DNA of 64,000 nt from Caulobacter sp. 602-2 (GCF_011043625.1 NZ_JAAKGT010000004.1:1-64000), one strand, 5' to 3'. Shown: positions 18,019 through 27,902, numbered from the stretch's first letter. The notes: generated by a model from the letters alone, not told the origin. Made by a program: numbers and translations.

Positions 18019-18879
18019 ATGGTTTCTCGACGCATCCTGCTGGGCGGCCTGGCCGCCGGCCTCGCAGCCCCCGTGCTGGCCCATGCCGAAGGCTACCAGG
18101 AGACCAAGACCCCGCCGGTGTGGAAGCGCAAGGCGCGCCGCACCGCCAAGGCCCTGTCCACCCAGCCCGGCGACAAGGCGGCCCTCGACAAGGCGCTGAA
18201 GACGGTCAAGCCGCTGGAGGGCGCCGAACCGGAAGCCCCGACCGCCGTCTCGGGCGTGCAGGTGCAGCCGGCCAAGCCCATCCCGAGCATCAGCCCCGAC
18301 GAGGTCCTGGGCCGGCTCAAGCAGGGCAATGCGATCTTCGCCCGCGGCGGCGCCAGTCTCGTTCTGCCGTCGGCCGCCCGCATCGGCGAGCTGGCCGCGG
18401 CCGAGCGGCCCTTCGCCGTGGTCGTCGCCTGCAGCGACAGTCGCGTGGCGCCCGAACTGCTGTTCAACTGCAATCTGGGCGACCTCTTCGTGCTGCGCGC
18501 CGCCGGCCCGACCGTCGGTCCCGAGGCCCTCGGGGCCATCGTCTACGCCGTCGACACCCTGGGCGCCTCGCTGGTCGTGGTGCTGGGCCACACCAAGTGC
18601 GGCGTGGTCGGCGCGGCGGTCGACGCGGCCACCCGCAAGACCCGCCCCACCGGCGTGTTCGAGGCCATGCTGGCGCCGATCCTGCCGGCGGTGTTCGACG
18701 CCCAGGGCGAGAAGGCCGCCGACCTGCACGACGCGGCCGCCCGTCGCAACGCCCGCAACATCGCCTCGCGCCTCAAGGTCGCCGACGGCATCCTGGCCGA
18801 GCGCATCGCCCAGGGCCGTCTGAAGATCGTGCCGGCGACCTACGACCTGACCACCGCCCAGGTCGCCTTCGAGGCGTGA
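18019..18879 (+). CDS. exported beta-carbonic anhydrase with Tat-type signal
   Basis: The 286-residue protein starts with SRRILLGGLAAGLAAPVLAHA, a twin-arginine-like signal (RR at residues 4-5) cleaved near residue 23. An extra linker runs to about residue 90. The beta-CA domain follows, with zinc ligands in ACSDSR and GHTKCGVV. It should hydrate CO2 in the periplasm after folding with its zinc inside the cell. It is unlike the second carbonic anhydrase at 27276, which has no signal. It is transcribed alone between lrp and the macroglobulin gene. Confidence 0.9.
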   Translation: MVSRRILLGGLAAGLAAPVLAHAEGYQETKTPPVWKRKARRTAKALSTQPGDKAALDKALKTVKPLEGAEPEAPTAVSGVQVQPAKPIPSISPDEVLGRLKQGNAIFARGGASLVLPSAARIGELAAAERPFAVVVACSDSRVAPELLFNCNLGDLFVLRAAGPTVGPEALGAIVYAVDTLGASLVVVLGHTKCGVVGAAVDAATRKTRPTGVFEAMLAPILPAVFDAQGEKAADLHDAAARRNARNIASRLKVADGILAERIAQGRLKIVPATYDLTTAQVAFEA

Positions 18880-19001
18880 TCCGGAGCGGTAACCGGTTCC
18901 TTCGAGCGAAAGCTTGAGAACCATTATCGCGACGCCGTTGACCCCCGCTCGCGCTTAGGTTCAAGTCCCCCAAATCACCTCGGATCTGGGAGAGACGACG
19001 G

Positions 19002-22000
19002 ATGTCGACGGACGAGACGCCGCAAGGCGACGGCGCGGCCAAAACCTCCGTCTGGACCCGGATCAAGTCCCAGCTGAAGACCCCCGCCGTGGCCATCGCG
19101 GCGGGCGCCTTGGTCGTCGGCTTCGGCGGCGGCTTCGTGGCCGCCAAGACCGCCGACCTCGGCTGGTTCGGCGGCGGCGCAGGCAAGGCCTCGGCCAGCG
19201 GCGGCGTCGTCAAGGGCGAGGCCTGGTCGCTGTTCGGCAAGCCGCGCGACGCCAATGCGCGCCGGCGCGGCGTCCCCAAGCCCGAGGGCTTCGCCGTCTG
19301 GCGCACCCGCATCGACAGCTCCGGCGGCGAGGCCATGGCCTGCATCCAGATGAGCCGCGACCTCGACCCGTCCAAGGCCTATGCCGACTTCGTCATGGTC
19401 TCGCCCGACCTCGGCCGCACGCCGGCCGTGCGGGTCAAGGGCGACGAGCTGTGCATCGGCGGCGTCGGCTTCACCGACCGCCGCATCACCCTTCTGAAGG
19501 GCCTGCCCGCCAAGGGCGGCGACACCCTCGCCGCCAACGCCGACGTCGACTTCACCTTCGGCGAGAAGCCCCCCTATGTCGGCTTCGCTGGCGACGGGGT
19601 GATCCTGCCGCGCGAGGAATCCGACGGCGTGGCCATCGAGACCATGAACGTCCAGAAGCTGGCCGTCGAAGTCTGGCGGGTGTCCGACCGCAACCTGGTG
19701 CGCAAGTCGATCAGCGCTCCCGATCCCACCGGCGAGGGCGACTGGGCCGGCGACTATGGCGAGGACAGCGCCGGCGACGAGGGCCGACGCATCTGGAAGG
19801 GCGAGGTCTCGGTGGACGGCGCGGCCGGCGCCAAGGCCACCACGGTCTTCCCGCTGGGCGCGGTGCTCAAGGAGATGAAGCCCGGCGCCTACCTGATCAA
19901 GGCGCGCGACGCCTCGGGCGGCCGCGATCCCGACGGCGAGGGCGACACCCCGCCGGCCCAGGCCCGCCGCTGGATCGTGTTCACCGACATGGCGCTGATC
20001 GCCTATGACGGTTCCGAAGCGCTGGACGTCGTGGTCCGCTCGCTGAAGACCGCCAAGACCGTCTCGGGCGTCCGCGTGGCGCTGGTCGCCCGCGACGGCG
20101 AGCCCCTGGCCGAGGTCAAGAGCGACGCCGACGGCCGCGTGCGCTTCCCCCGTCCGCTGCTGAAGGGCGAGGGCGGCGAGCGCGCCAAGATGGTCATGGC
20201 CTATGGCGTCGAGGGAGACCTGTCGGTGCTCGACCTCGACCGCTCGCCGGTCGACCTGTCCAAGCAGGGCGTCGGCGGCCGCACCGAAAGCGAAGGCGGC
20301 CGCGCCGTCGGCAGCGACATCGACGGCTGGCTCTATGCCGACCGCGGCATCTATCGCCCCGGCGAGACCGTGCACCTGACGGCGATGATCCGCGACCGCA
20401 TGGCCAAGGCTGTCAACGACCGCAAGGGCTACATCCTCGTGAAACGCCCCTCGGGCGTGGAGTTCAAGCGCTGGTGGTTCGGCCAGGCCAACGCAGGCGC
20501 GGTGCCGATCGACATCGCCCTGCCCCGCAGCGCCCCGCGCGGCCGCTGGACCGCCGAGCTGCACATCGAGGGCATCGAGGCCTCCACCGGTTCGCTGAGC
20601 TTCAGCGTCGAGGATTTCGCGCCCCAGCGGCTGGCGGTCACCGCCACCGGCCAGGAAAGCACGCCGATCCGCATCGGCGAGACCCGCCAGATCGCGGTCA
20701 ACGCCCGCTTCCTCTACGGCGCGCCCGGCTCGGGCCTGCAGACGCAGGCCGAGGCCCGCCTGCGCCGGGATACCGACCCCTTCCCGCAGTACAAGGGCTT
20801 CGAGTGGGGCGACGCCAAGGAGCCCTTCGACGAAAAGCTGATCGAGCTGGGCACGACCGTCACCGACGGCGAGGGCCGCGCCGTCCTCAATCTGGGCACC
20901 AGCGACGTCGGCGACACCGGCCAGCCCCTGGTGGCGGCGGTCACCGCCTCGGTGTTCGAGCCCGGCGGCCGCCCGGTCCGCGAGGGGCTGGAACTCAAGG
21001 TCCGCGGCAAGCCGATCTATTACGGCGTCAAGGTCGAGCAGGGCGACGGCTCGGGTCGCGATGACCCGCCGGTGAGCCTGGAAGTCATCGCCGTCGACGC
21101 CGCCGGCAAGAAGATCTCGACCACCGCCAGCTACACCCTGATCAGCGAGAACTGGAACTACGACTGGTTCCAGCAGGACGGCCGCTGGCAGTGGCGGCGC
21201 ACCAGCCGCGACGCCGTCGTGGCCAAGGGCGCGCTGAACATGTCGGCCGGGGCCAGCGCGCGGATCAACCGCCGCCTGGGCTGGGGCGACTACCGCCTGG
21301 TCATCGAGGGTCCCGAAGGAACCAAGACCGTGGCCCGCTTCTCGTCGGGCTGGGGCTCGCCGGCCAAGGACGCCGAGGCCCCCGACTTCGTCCGCGTGTC
21401 GGCCGGAACCCGCGCCTATGCCCAAGGCGACACCGTCGAGATCACGCTGAAGGCGCCCTATGCCGGCCAGGCCCAGGTGGCCGTGGCCACCGATCGCCTG
21501 ATCGACTTCAAGACCCTGTCGGTCGGCGAGAACGGCGCGACCGTGAAGCTGAAGACCAGCGCCGCCTGGGGCGGCGGGGCCTATGTGATGGTCACCGTCA
21601 TCCAGCCGCGCGATCCGGTGGCCTCGCCCAAGCCCAAGCGGGCCCTGGGCCTCGTTTACGTGCCGCTGGAGCCCAAGGGTCGCAAGCTGACGGTCGATAT
21701 CGGCACGCCGCCGAAGCTAGATTCCAAAGCGCCGGTGGAAATCCCGCTCAAGGTGCAGGGCCTGGGCTTTGGCCAGAAGGCCCGGGTGACGGTGGCGGCG
21801 GTGGATGAAGGCGTGCTGCGCCTGACCCGCCAGGAAAGCCCCGACCCGATGAAGTGGTACTTCGGCAAGCGCGCCCTGACGCTCGACTACCGTGACGACT
21901 ACGGCCGCCTGCTCGACCCGAACATGGGCGCGCCGGCCAACGTCAACTTCGGCGGCGACGAACTGGGCGGCGAGGGCCTGACGGTCACGCCGATCAAGAC

Positions 22001-24035
22001 CGTGGCCCTGTGGTCGGGCGTGATCGAGACCGGCCTCGACGGCAAGGCGACGATCAAGCTGCCGGCCGCCGACTTCAACGGCGAGCTGCGGATCATGGCC
22101 GTGGCCTGGACCGACAACGCCGTCGGTTCCGGCTCCAAGGCCATGACCGTGCGCCAGCCGGTGGTCGCCGACCTCAACCTGCCGCGCTTCCTGTCGCCCG
22201 GCGACAAGCCGACCGCGACGCTGGAACTGCACAATGTCGAGGGCAAGCCCGGCGCCTACACCGCCGAGGCCAACGCCTCCGGCGGGCTGAAGGTGGCGTT
22301 CAAGAAGGTGATCACCCTGATCCTGGGCCAGCGCGTCGCCGAGAAGATCCCCTTCCTGGCGCCCGACGTCACGGGGATCGGCAAGATCGGCTTCAAGGTC
22401 AGCGGTCCAGGCTTCTCGACGGCCAAGGACTATCCGATCCAGACGCGCCTGGGCTGGGGCGACGTGGTGCGCACCACCACCGAACTTCAGGCCCCGGGCG
22501 CGACCTACACGCCCAACTACCAGCTGCTGTCGGGGCTGGCGGCCGGCGACGTGACGCTGCAGGTCAGCTACTCGCCGTTCAAGGGCTTCGACCCGTCGGC
22601 GATCGCGGTCGCTCTGCAGCGCTATCCGTACGGCTGCACCGAGCAGGTGGTGTCGGCGGCCTATCCGCTGCTCTACGCCCAGAGCGTCTCGACCGATCCC
22701 AAGCTCAAGCGCACCCCCGCGGCCCTGGCCGGGGCGGTGGGCCGACTGCTGGATCGCCAGACCCTCGACGGCGCCTTCGGCCTGTGGCGGGTGGGCGACG
22801 GCGAGGCCGACCCCTGGCTGGGCGCCTACGCCACCGACTTCCTGCTGGAGGCCAAGGCCCAGGGCGTGGCGGTGCCCGACGAGGCGCTGGACAAGGCCCT
22901 GAACGCCATGCGCCAGGTCAGCCGTCCCGACGGCTGGGCCTCGGTGTCCTACCGGATGGAGTATCCGTCCTGGTGGGGCCGCAACGAGGACGAAAGCCGC
23001 AAGGCCACCCAGCGCATGCGCCGCCGGGCCAGCGCCTACGCCCTCTACGTCCTGGCCAAGGCCGGGCGCGGGGACCTGGCCCGCCTGCGCTGGTGGCACG
23101 ACGTGCAGATGAAGGACGAGGACCAGCCGATCGCCAAGGCCCAGGTCGCCGCGGGCCTCGCTTTGATGGGCGACCAGGCCCGCGCCCGCTCGGCCATGCG
23201 CCAGGCGGTGAACTCGCTGAACTGGCGCGACGAGTACGACTGGTACCAGAGCCCGCTGCGCGACGTGGCCGCCGTCACGGCGCTGGCGGTGCAAGCCGGC
23301 CAGGCCGACGTCGCCGCCCGCCTGCAGGGCCGCCTGGAGAACGTGGTCAAGGATCCCGACGCCCTGAACACCCAGGAACAGGCCCAGCTGCTCTACGCCG
23401 CCCACCAGCTGATGAAGGCCGCCGGCCCCATCAACATCGACGCCCAGAACGTCGTCGCCCTGCCGGCCGCCGGCGGCGCGCCGCGCTGGGCCGTGGGCAA
23501 GCTGGCCGACGCCCGCTTCACCAACAAGGGCAAGGGCGCGCTGTGGCGGACGGTCAGCGTGCGCGGCACGCCGATCGTCGCCCCGGCCGCCGAGAGCAAC
23601 GGCCTGTCGGTGAGCAAGCGCCTGTTCACGATGAGCGGCGGGGCGGTCGATCCGTCGGCCATCCGCCAGGGCGAACGGGTGATCGTGCTGATCCAGGGCC
23701 GGTCGATGCAGGCCCGCTCGACCGCCCTGGTGGTCGACGACGCCCTGCCCGCCGGCTTCGAGATCGAGGCCCCGCTCGGCGCCGACGACGCCCAGAACGG
23801 ACCGTTCCGATTCCTGGGCGAGCTGTCGACGCCGGACGCCCAGGAAAGCCGCGACGACCGCTACATCGCCGCGCTCGACCTGGAGGGCAACAAGCCCTTC
23901 GCCATGGCCTACATCGCGCGGGCCGTGACGCCGGGCGAGTTCTTCCTGCCCGGCGCGGTGGCCAAGGACATGTACCGTCCGAGCATCGCCGCCCGGTCGG
24001 ACGCCGGCCGCACGATCATCGCGGCCGGGCAGTGA
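19002..24035 (+). CDS. bacterial alpha-2-macroglobulin (YfhM-like), thioester type
   Basis: The 1677-residue envelope protein traps attacking proteases in the periplasm. A single N-terminal hydrophobic segment (about 25-45) probably anchors it to the inner membrane. MG domains follow, including YADRGIYRPGETVHLTAMIRD near residue 445, the signature of the A2M N-terminal family. The A2M domain (LWSGVIETGLDGKATIKLP) lies near 1003, and the thioester YGCTEQ has its Cys at 1212 and Gln at 1215, so it is the covalent-trap type. The thioester helical domain then runs to about 1500. It overlaps or nearly abuts pbpC, its usual partner in peptidoglycan repair. Confidence 0.95.
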   Translation: MSTDETPQGDGAAKTSVWTRIKSQLKTPAVAIAAGALVVGFGGGFVAAKTADLGWFGGGAGKASASGGVVKGEAWSLFGKPRDANARRRGVPKPEGFAVWRTRIDSSGGEAMACIQMSRDLDPSKAYADFVMVSPDLGRTPAVRVKGDELCIGGVGFTDRRITLLKGLPAKGGDTLAANADVDFTFGEKPPYVGFAGDGVILPREESDGVAIETMNVQKLAVEVWRVSDRNLVRKSISAPDPTGEGDWAGDYGEDSAGDEGRRIWKGEVSVDGAAGAKATTVFPLGAVLKEMKPGAYLIKARDASGGRDPDGEGDTPPAQARRWIVFTDMALIAYDGSEALDVVVRSLKTAKTVSGVRVALVARDGEPLAEVKSDADGRVRFPRPLLKGEGGERAKMVMAYGVEGDLSVLDLDRSPVDLSKQGVGGRTESEGGRAVGSDIDGWLYADRGIYRPGETVHLTAMIRDRMAKAVNDRKGYILVKRPSGVEFKRWWFGQANAGAVPIDIALPRSAPRGRWTAELHIEGIEASTGSLSFSVEDFAPQRLAVTATGQESTPIRIGETRQIAVNARFLYGAPGSGLQTQAEARLRRDTDPFPQYKGFEWGDAKEPFDEKLIELGTTVTDGEGRAVLNLGTSDVGDTGQPLVAAVTASVFEPGGRPVREGLELKVRGKPIYYGVKVEQGDGSGRDDPPVSLEVIAVDAAGKKISTTASYTLISENWNYDWFQQDGRWQWRRTSRDAVVAKGALNMSAGASARINRRLGWGDYRLVIEGPEGTKTVARFSSGWGSPAKDAEAPDFVRVSAGTRAYAQGDTVEITLKAPYAGQAQVAVATDRLIDFKTLSVGENGATVKLKTSAAWGGGAYVMVTVIQPRDPVASPKPKRALGLVYVPLEPKGRKLTVDIGTPPKLDSKAPVEIPLKVQGLGFGQKARVTVAAVDEGVLRLTRQESPDPMKWYFGKRALTLDYRDDYGRLLDPNMGAPANVNFGGDELGGEGLTVTPIKTVALWSGVIETGLDGKATIKLPAADFNGELRIMAVAWTDNAVGSGSKAMTVRQPVVADLNLPRFLSPGDKPTATLELHNVEGKPGAYTAEANASGGLKVAFKKVITLILGQRVAEKIPFLAPDVTGIGKIGFKVSGPGFSTAKDYPIQTRLGWGDVVRTTTELQAPGATYTPNYQLLSGLAAGDVTLQVSYSPFKGFDPSAIAVALQRYPYGCTEQVVSAAYPLLYAQSVSTDPKLKRTPAALAGAVGRLLDRQTLDGAFGLWRVGDGEADPWLGAYATDFLLEAKAQGVAVPDEALDKALNAMRQVSRPDGWASVSYRMEYPSWWGRNEDESRKATQRMRRRASAYALYVLAKAGRGDLARLRWWHDVQMKDEDQPIAKAQVAAGLALMGDQARARSAMRQAVNSLNWRDEYDWYQSPLRDVAAVTALAVQAGQADVAARLQGRLENVVKDPDALNTQEQAQLLYAAHQLMKAAGPINIDAQNVVALPAAGGAPRWAVGKLADARFTNKGKGALWRTVSVRGTPIVAPAAESNGLSVSKRLFTMSGGAVDPSAIRQGERVIVLIQGRSMQARSTALVVDDALPAGFEIEAPLGADDAQNGPFRFLGELSTPDAQESRDDRYIAALDLEGNKPFAMAYIARAVTPGEFFLPGAVAKDMYRPSIAARSDAGRTIIAAGQ

Positions 24036-24050
24036 CGCCTGAGCGCCTCC

Positions 24051-24077
24051 CTTCCCCCTCGCCGGGGGAAGGGAAGG
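24051..24077 (+). repeat. palindrome carrying the pbpC ribosome-binding site
   Basis: CCCTTCCCCC (about 24050-24059) pairs with GGGGGAAGGG (about 24064-24073) around a short loop. This is a member of the CCTCCCCC/GGGGGAGG intergenic repeat family seen several times in the window. The right arm includes the GGGAAGG that serves as Shine-Dalgarno for the TTG start at 24083, so the hairpin would hide it. Confidence 0.65.
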
Positions 24078-24082
24078 TTCCG

Positions 24083-26116
24083 TTGATCACCCGCCTGCTC
24101 AGCGGCTTCCTCGCCGCCCAGGTCGGGGTGTTCGCGCTCAGCGCCGCCTTTCCCCCGGACATGAGCCGCGCCAAGCGCTCCTCGCCCGTGGTGCTGGGCG
24201 AGCGCGGGGCGTGGCTGCGCGCCCTGCCGGTGGAGGACGGCCGCTGGCGGGTGCGCGCCGACCTGGAACGCACCGACCCGACGTTCCTCAAGCGCCTGGT
24301 CGCGGTGGAGGACGCCCGCTTCCGCTGGCACCTGGGCGTCGACCCCATCGCCGTGGTCCGCGCCACCGGGTCGGCGATCGTGCATGGCCGGGTCAGCAGC
24401 GGCGCTTCGACCCTGTCGATGCAGACCGCCCGCCTGCTGGAGCCCCGGCCGCGCAATCTCGGCTCCAAGCTGGTCGAGATGGTCCGCGCCGTGCAGCTGG
24501 AAAGCCGGCTGACCAAGGACGAGATCCTGGCGCTGTACCTGACGCTGGCCCCCTACGGCGGCAATCTGGAAGGCGTGCGCGGGGCCAGCCTCTCCTATTT
24601 CGGGCACGAGCCCTCCAGCCTGACCGACGGCGAGCAGGCGCTGCTGATCGCCCTGCCCCAGGCGCCCGAGGCCCGCCGCCCCGATAGGCGACCCGAAGCG
24701 GCTCGCGAGGCCCGCCGCGCGGTGCTGGACAAGATGGTCCGCGCCGGCGCCCTGACCAACATCGCCGCCGTCGAGGCCGAGGGCGAGCCGATCCCCCGCC
24801 GCAGCGCCTTCCCGGCCCTGGCCTGGCACCTGGCCGGCCAGCAGGCCGCCGCCGCGCCGGCCAGCCAGTCCAGCGTGCTGACCACCATCGACCCGGACCT
24901 GCAGGCGCGGCTGGAGCCCCTGGCCGCCGCCGTCGCCGCCAGCCAGGGCCCGGAAGCCACCGCAGCGATCATCGTCGTGCGGATCCGCGACCGGGCGGTG
25001 CGGGCCCTGGTCGGCTCGGCCGGCCGCGACCGGCCCGGCGGCTGGGTGGACATGACCGGCGCCGCCCGCTCGCCCGGCTCGGCGCTGAAGCCCTTCGTCT
25101 ACGCCTTCGCCTTCGACGACGGCATGCTGGCGCCCGACACCCAGATCGACGACGCCCAGACGCGGTTCGCCGACTACCAGCCGGAAAACTTCGACCGGGT
25201 CTTCCACGGCAAGGTCACCGCCCGCGAGGCTCTGGCCTATTCGCTGAACGTGCCGGCCGTCGCCACGCTGGAGAAGATCGGCCCCGAGGCCTTCGCCGCC
25301 CGCATCGAGGCCGGCGGGGTGCGGCTGCTGCGCCCCAAGGCCGAGGTGAAGGCCGCCGGCCTGGCCCTGGCGCTGGGCGGCGCGGGCATCACCCTGCGCG
25401 ATCTGGTCACCCTCTATGCGGGCCTGGGCGACGGCGGGGTGGTCAAGCCGCTGGCCTACACCCTCGACGAAGCCAAGGCGCGCGAGCACCAGGGCGGAAC
25501 CCGCATCGCCCGGCCGGAAGCGGTGAACCAGGTGCTCGATATCCTGCGCGAGGCGCCGGGCCCACGCGGCCGCGCGCCCTCGGCCCTGACCCGGGGCGGG
25601 CCGGCCATGGCCTTCAAGACCGGCACTTCCTACGGCTTTCGCGATGCGGTGGCGGCCGGGATCGTCGGCGGCCACGCCATCGTCGTCTGGACCGGTCGGG
25701 CCGACGGCGGCGCGCGCGGCGGGCTGACGGGGCGCGACGCGGCCCTGCCCACGCTGTTCGACGTCGCCGACCTGGTGGGCGCGCCGCCCACCGCCCCGCG
25801 CCCGATCGCGCCCAAGGCCGCGCCCGGCGCCTTGCAACAGCTGCGAACCGTCGCCGACGAAGGCCCGCGCCTGATCTTCCCGCCCGACGGGGCGACGGTG
25901 CAGGTCGAGGGGCTGGGTAAGAGCTCGCGCGGCCTGGTGCTGGCGGCCGGCGGCGAGAACCTGTCGTGGTACGTGGACGGCAAGCCCCTGGCCGACGATC
26001 CGGTCGGCGGCAAGCCGGTCTGGCGACCGACGGCGGCGGGCTTCTATCGGCTGCGGGTGGTCGACGACCAGGGCCGGACGGCCAGCGCCCGGGTGCGCAT
26101 CAGGGCGCCGGGCTAG
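24083..26116 (+). CDS. pbpC: penicillin-binding protein 1C
   Basis: The 677-residue bifunctional enzyme polymerises and crosslinks peptidoglycan. An N-terminal anchor is followed by a GT51 domain (EDARFRWHLGVDP near residue 75, GASTLSMQTARL, LTLAPYGGNLEGVRG). The transpeptidase domain has SALK in SPGSALKPF, YSLN (SxN) and FKTGTSYGF (KTG), and a C-terminal BiPBP_C beta domain occupies the last 85 or so residues. I chose TTG at 24083 because GGGAAGG precedes it. A GTG at 24032, overlapping the stop of the previous gene as GTGA, is in frame and would add 17 residues. Its stop overlaps dedA in a CTAG. Confidence 0.93.
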   Translation: MITRLLSGFLAAQVGVFALSAAFPPDMSRAKRSSPVVLGERGAWLRALPVEDGRWRVRADLERTDPTFLKRLVAVEDARFRWHLGVDPIAVVRATGSAIVHGRVSSGASTLSMQTARLLEPRPRNLGSKLVEMVRAVQLESRLTKDEILALYLTLAPYGGNLEGVRGASLSYFGHEPSSLTDGEQALLIALPQAPEARRPDRRPEAAREARRAVLDKMVRAGALTNIAAVEAEGEPIPRRSAFPALAWHLAGQQAAAAPASQSSVLTTIDPDLQARLEPLAAAVAASQGPEATAAIIVVRIRDRAVRALVGSAGRDRPGGWVDMTGAARSPGSALKPFVYAFAFDDGMLAPDTQIDDAQTRFADYQPENFDRVFHGKVTAREALAYSLNVPAVATLEKIGPEAFAARIEAGGVRLLRPKAEVKAAGLALALGGAGITLRDLVTLYAGLGDGGVVKPLAYTLDEAKAREHQGGTRIARPEAVNQVLDILREAPGPRGRAPSALTRGGPAMAFKTGTSYGFRDAVAAGIVGGHAIVVWTGRADGGARGGLTGRDAALPTLFDVADLVGAPPTAPRPIAPKAAPGALQQLRTVADEGPRLIFPPDGATVQVEGLGKSSRGLVLAAGGENLSWYVDGKPLADDPVGGKPVWRPTAAGFYRLRVVDDQGRTASARVRIRAPG

Positions 26117-26730
26117 GCCTTCGAGGCCGCGGGCTTGCGGCGCAGGACCATCACGGTGGCGACCAGCAGCAGGCCGCCGACGACCACCGCGGTCAGCAGC
26201 ATCGGATCGGGCTTCCAGTAGCCCAGGTGGCGGGCGGCGAGATAGCCGGGGGCCAGCACGGTGATCACCCACACCGGCGCGGTGACGGTGTTGGCGGCGT
26301 GGAAGGTCCAGTCGCGCATGCGGGTCATGCCGGCGGCCATCGGCACGAACGGGCGCAGCGGGCCGAGGTAACGCGCCACGGCCAGGGCCAGCACGCCGTA
26401 GCGGCGGGTGTAGAGCCGGGCGCGCGCCACGGTGCGGCGGTGCTTGGCCAGCACCGGATGGCGCACCGCGCGGGCGCCGATGTGGCGGCCCATCAGGTAG
26501 GAGATGGCGTCGCCCAAGGCCGCGCCGACGCTGCACCAGATGATCACCTCGACCGGATGCAGCGAGCCGGTGGCGATCAGCGCGCCGGCCGTCAGCATCA
26601 CCGCCATGATCGGGATCAGCACCCCGACCAGCATCAGGGCTTCGAGCAGGGTGACGACCGCCAGGATCACGCACACCAGCAGGCGGTGCTCGACGACGAG
26701 GCTGTGCAGGCTCTGGAGAAAGGCGTCCAT
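26113..26730 (-). CDS. DedA family membrane protein
   Basis: The 205-residue protein has the DedA/SNARE-associated layout: an N-terminal helix pair, ISYLMGRHIG near residue 78, and the conserved LGPLRPFVPMAAGMTRM stretch (about 114-130), then C-terminal helices. Family members are linked to undecaprenyl phosphate or phospholipid flipping and to membrane potential. The ATG at 26730 was preferred over one 33 nt upstream because family proteins start close to the first helix. It faces pbpC with overlapping stops. Confidence 0.92.
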   Translation of the reverse strand: MDAFLQSLHSLVVEHRLLVCVILAVVTLLEALMLVGVLIPIMAVMLTAGALIATGSLHPVEVIIWCSVGAALGDAISYLMGRHIGARAVRHPVLAKHRRTVARARLYTRRYGVLALAVARYLGPLRPFVPMAAGMTRMRDWTFHAANTVTAPVWVITVLAPGYLAARHLGYWKPDPMLLTAVVVGGLLLVATVMVLRRKPAASKA

Positions 26731-26814
26731 GCAACCACCGTGGCAGGGGATGGTGACGAACAAGTAAGCACCGAACGCCGATCCGCCAACTGCGACGATC
26801 CGGCGCGGCTAGAT

Positions 26815-27270
26815 TTACTCTCGCGGCGCGGGGGCTCTCCAGAGGTTGGGCAAGGCGTAGGCGTCCGGCCTGGCCTCGAAGCGGATCGCACCGGCCTCCG
26901 TTTCGAACGCCAGCGTCAGCAGGTCGGCGACCGGGGGCAGGCCGAACCCCGGCGACCGGATCGCCGCCGCCATCTCAGCCGCTCCCTCGACGAGCGCCAG
27001 GCGAAGGATCTCGGCCTGCGGGTGCTCGTCGCGAATCCGCAGCCGCGCTTCGTCCTCGCCGACAAGCCACCCTTCCGCCGTCAGCACCTCGCGACGGTCC
27101 TCGTGCGCCGCCAGTCCGAACCGGAAGCTGGCCCACCCGTGGGCCAGCAGCGCGCCCAGCACCCGGATGGGCGCGTCGAAGACCGCCGGCGCGAGCAAGG
27201 CGCGCGCCGACAGCAGATCATCCAGACCCAGCAGGTCGGAATCTCCGGTCATGCCGTCGACGCGCATCAT
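26815..27270 (-). CDS. hypothetical protein, last gene of the fah-GST-can operon
   Basis: The 151-residue protein starts at a double ATG 5 bp after the carbonic anhydrase stop, so it is very probably co-translated. I recognise no family. It is acidic, lacks signal and membrane segments, and has a hydrophobic stretch ALLAPAVFDAPIRVLGALLAHG (about 22-43) that looks like a buried helix. Codon use matches its neighbours. Confidence 0.75.
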   Translation of the reverse strand: MMRVDGMTGDSDLLGLDDLLSARALLAPAVFDAPIRVLGALLAHGWASFRFGLAAHEDRREVLTAEGWLVGEDEARLRIRDEHPQAEILRLALVEGAAEMAAAIRSPGFGLPPVADLLTLAFETEAGAIRFEARPDAYALPNLWRAPAPRE

Positions 27271-27275
27271 CTCGG

Positions 27276-27902
27276 CTAGGCCTTGCCTTCCAGCACCCGC
27301 TGATAGTCCTCGAGGCTCTCGATGCCGACGTTCAGGTCGGTGACCAGGCCGTTGGCCAGCGAATAGACCCAGCCGTGCACGGCCAGGCTCTGGCCGCGGG
27401 CCCAGGCGTCCTGCACGAACACGTCCGAGGCGACGTTGCGCACCTGGCGGATGACGTTCAGCTCGCACAGGCGGTTGAGGCGATCGCGTTCCTCGGGGAT
27501 GGCGTCGAGCTCGCAGCGGTGCTCGGCGTGGACCTCGCGGATCGGGTGCAGCCAGTGGTCCACGAGACCCCGGCGCTTGCCGTCGATGGCCGCCGCCACG
27601 CCGCCGCAGCCGTAGTGGCCCACGACCATGATGTGCTTGACCTTCAGCACGTCGACCGCGAACTGCAGCACGGACAGGTAGTTGGCGTCCTGCGGCGGGG
27701 CCAGGTTGGCGACGTTGCGGTGCACGAACAGCTCGCCTGGATCCAGGCCCACGATCTCGTTGGCCGGCACGCGGCTGTCGCTGCAGCCGATCCACAGGTA
27801 CTCGGGGCTCTGCTGGTTCTCCAGGCGCTTGAAGAACTCGGCGTCGACCTCGGTCTTGCGCTTGGACCAGTTGGCGTTGTTGGTTTTCAGATCTTCAAGC
27901 AT
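27276..27902 (-). CDS. can: beta-carbonic anhydrase, cytoplasmic Can type
   Basis: The 208-residue enzyme interconverts CO2 and bicarbonate. Zinc ligands are in WIGCSDSRVPAN (Cys near residue 40, with the Asp-Arg pair) and in VGHYGCGGV (His and Cys near 96-99). The RNVAN motif and length match E. coli Can. No signal is present, so it acts in the cytoplasm. The ATG overlaps the end of the upstream glutathione transferase gene by 8 bp (ATGCTTGA), which points to translational coupling. Confidence 0.95.
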   Translation of the reverse strand: MLEDLKTNNANWSKRKTEVDAEFFKRLENQQSPEYLWIGCSDSRVPANEIVGLDPGELFVHRNVANLAPPQDANYLSVLQFAVDVLKVKHIMVVGHYGCGGVAAAIDGKRRGLVDHWLHPIREVHAEHRCELDAIPEERDRLNRLCELNVIRQVRNVASDVFVQDAWARGQSLAVHGWVYSLANGLVTDLNVGIESLEDYQRVLEGKA

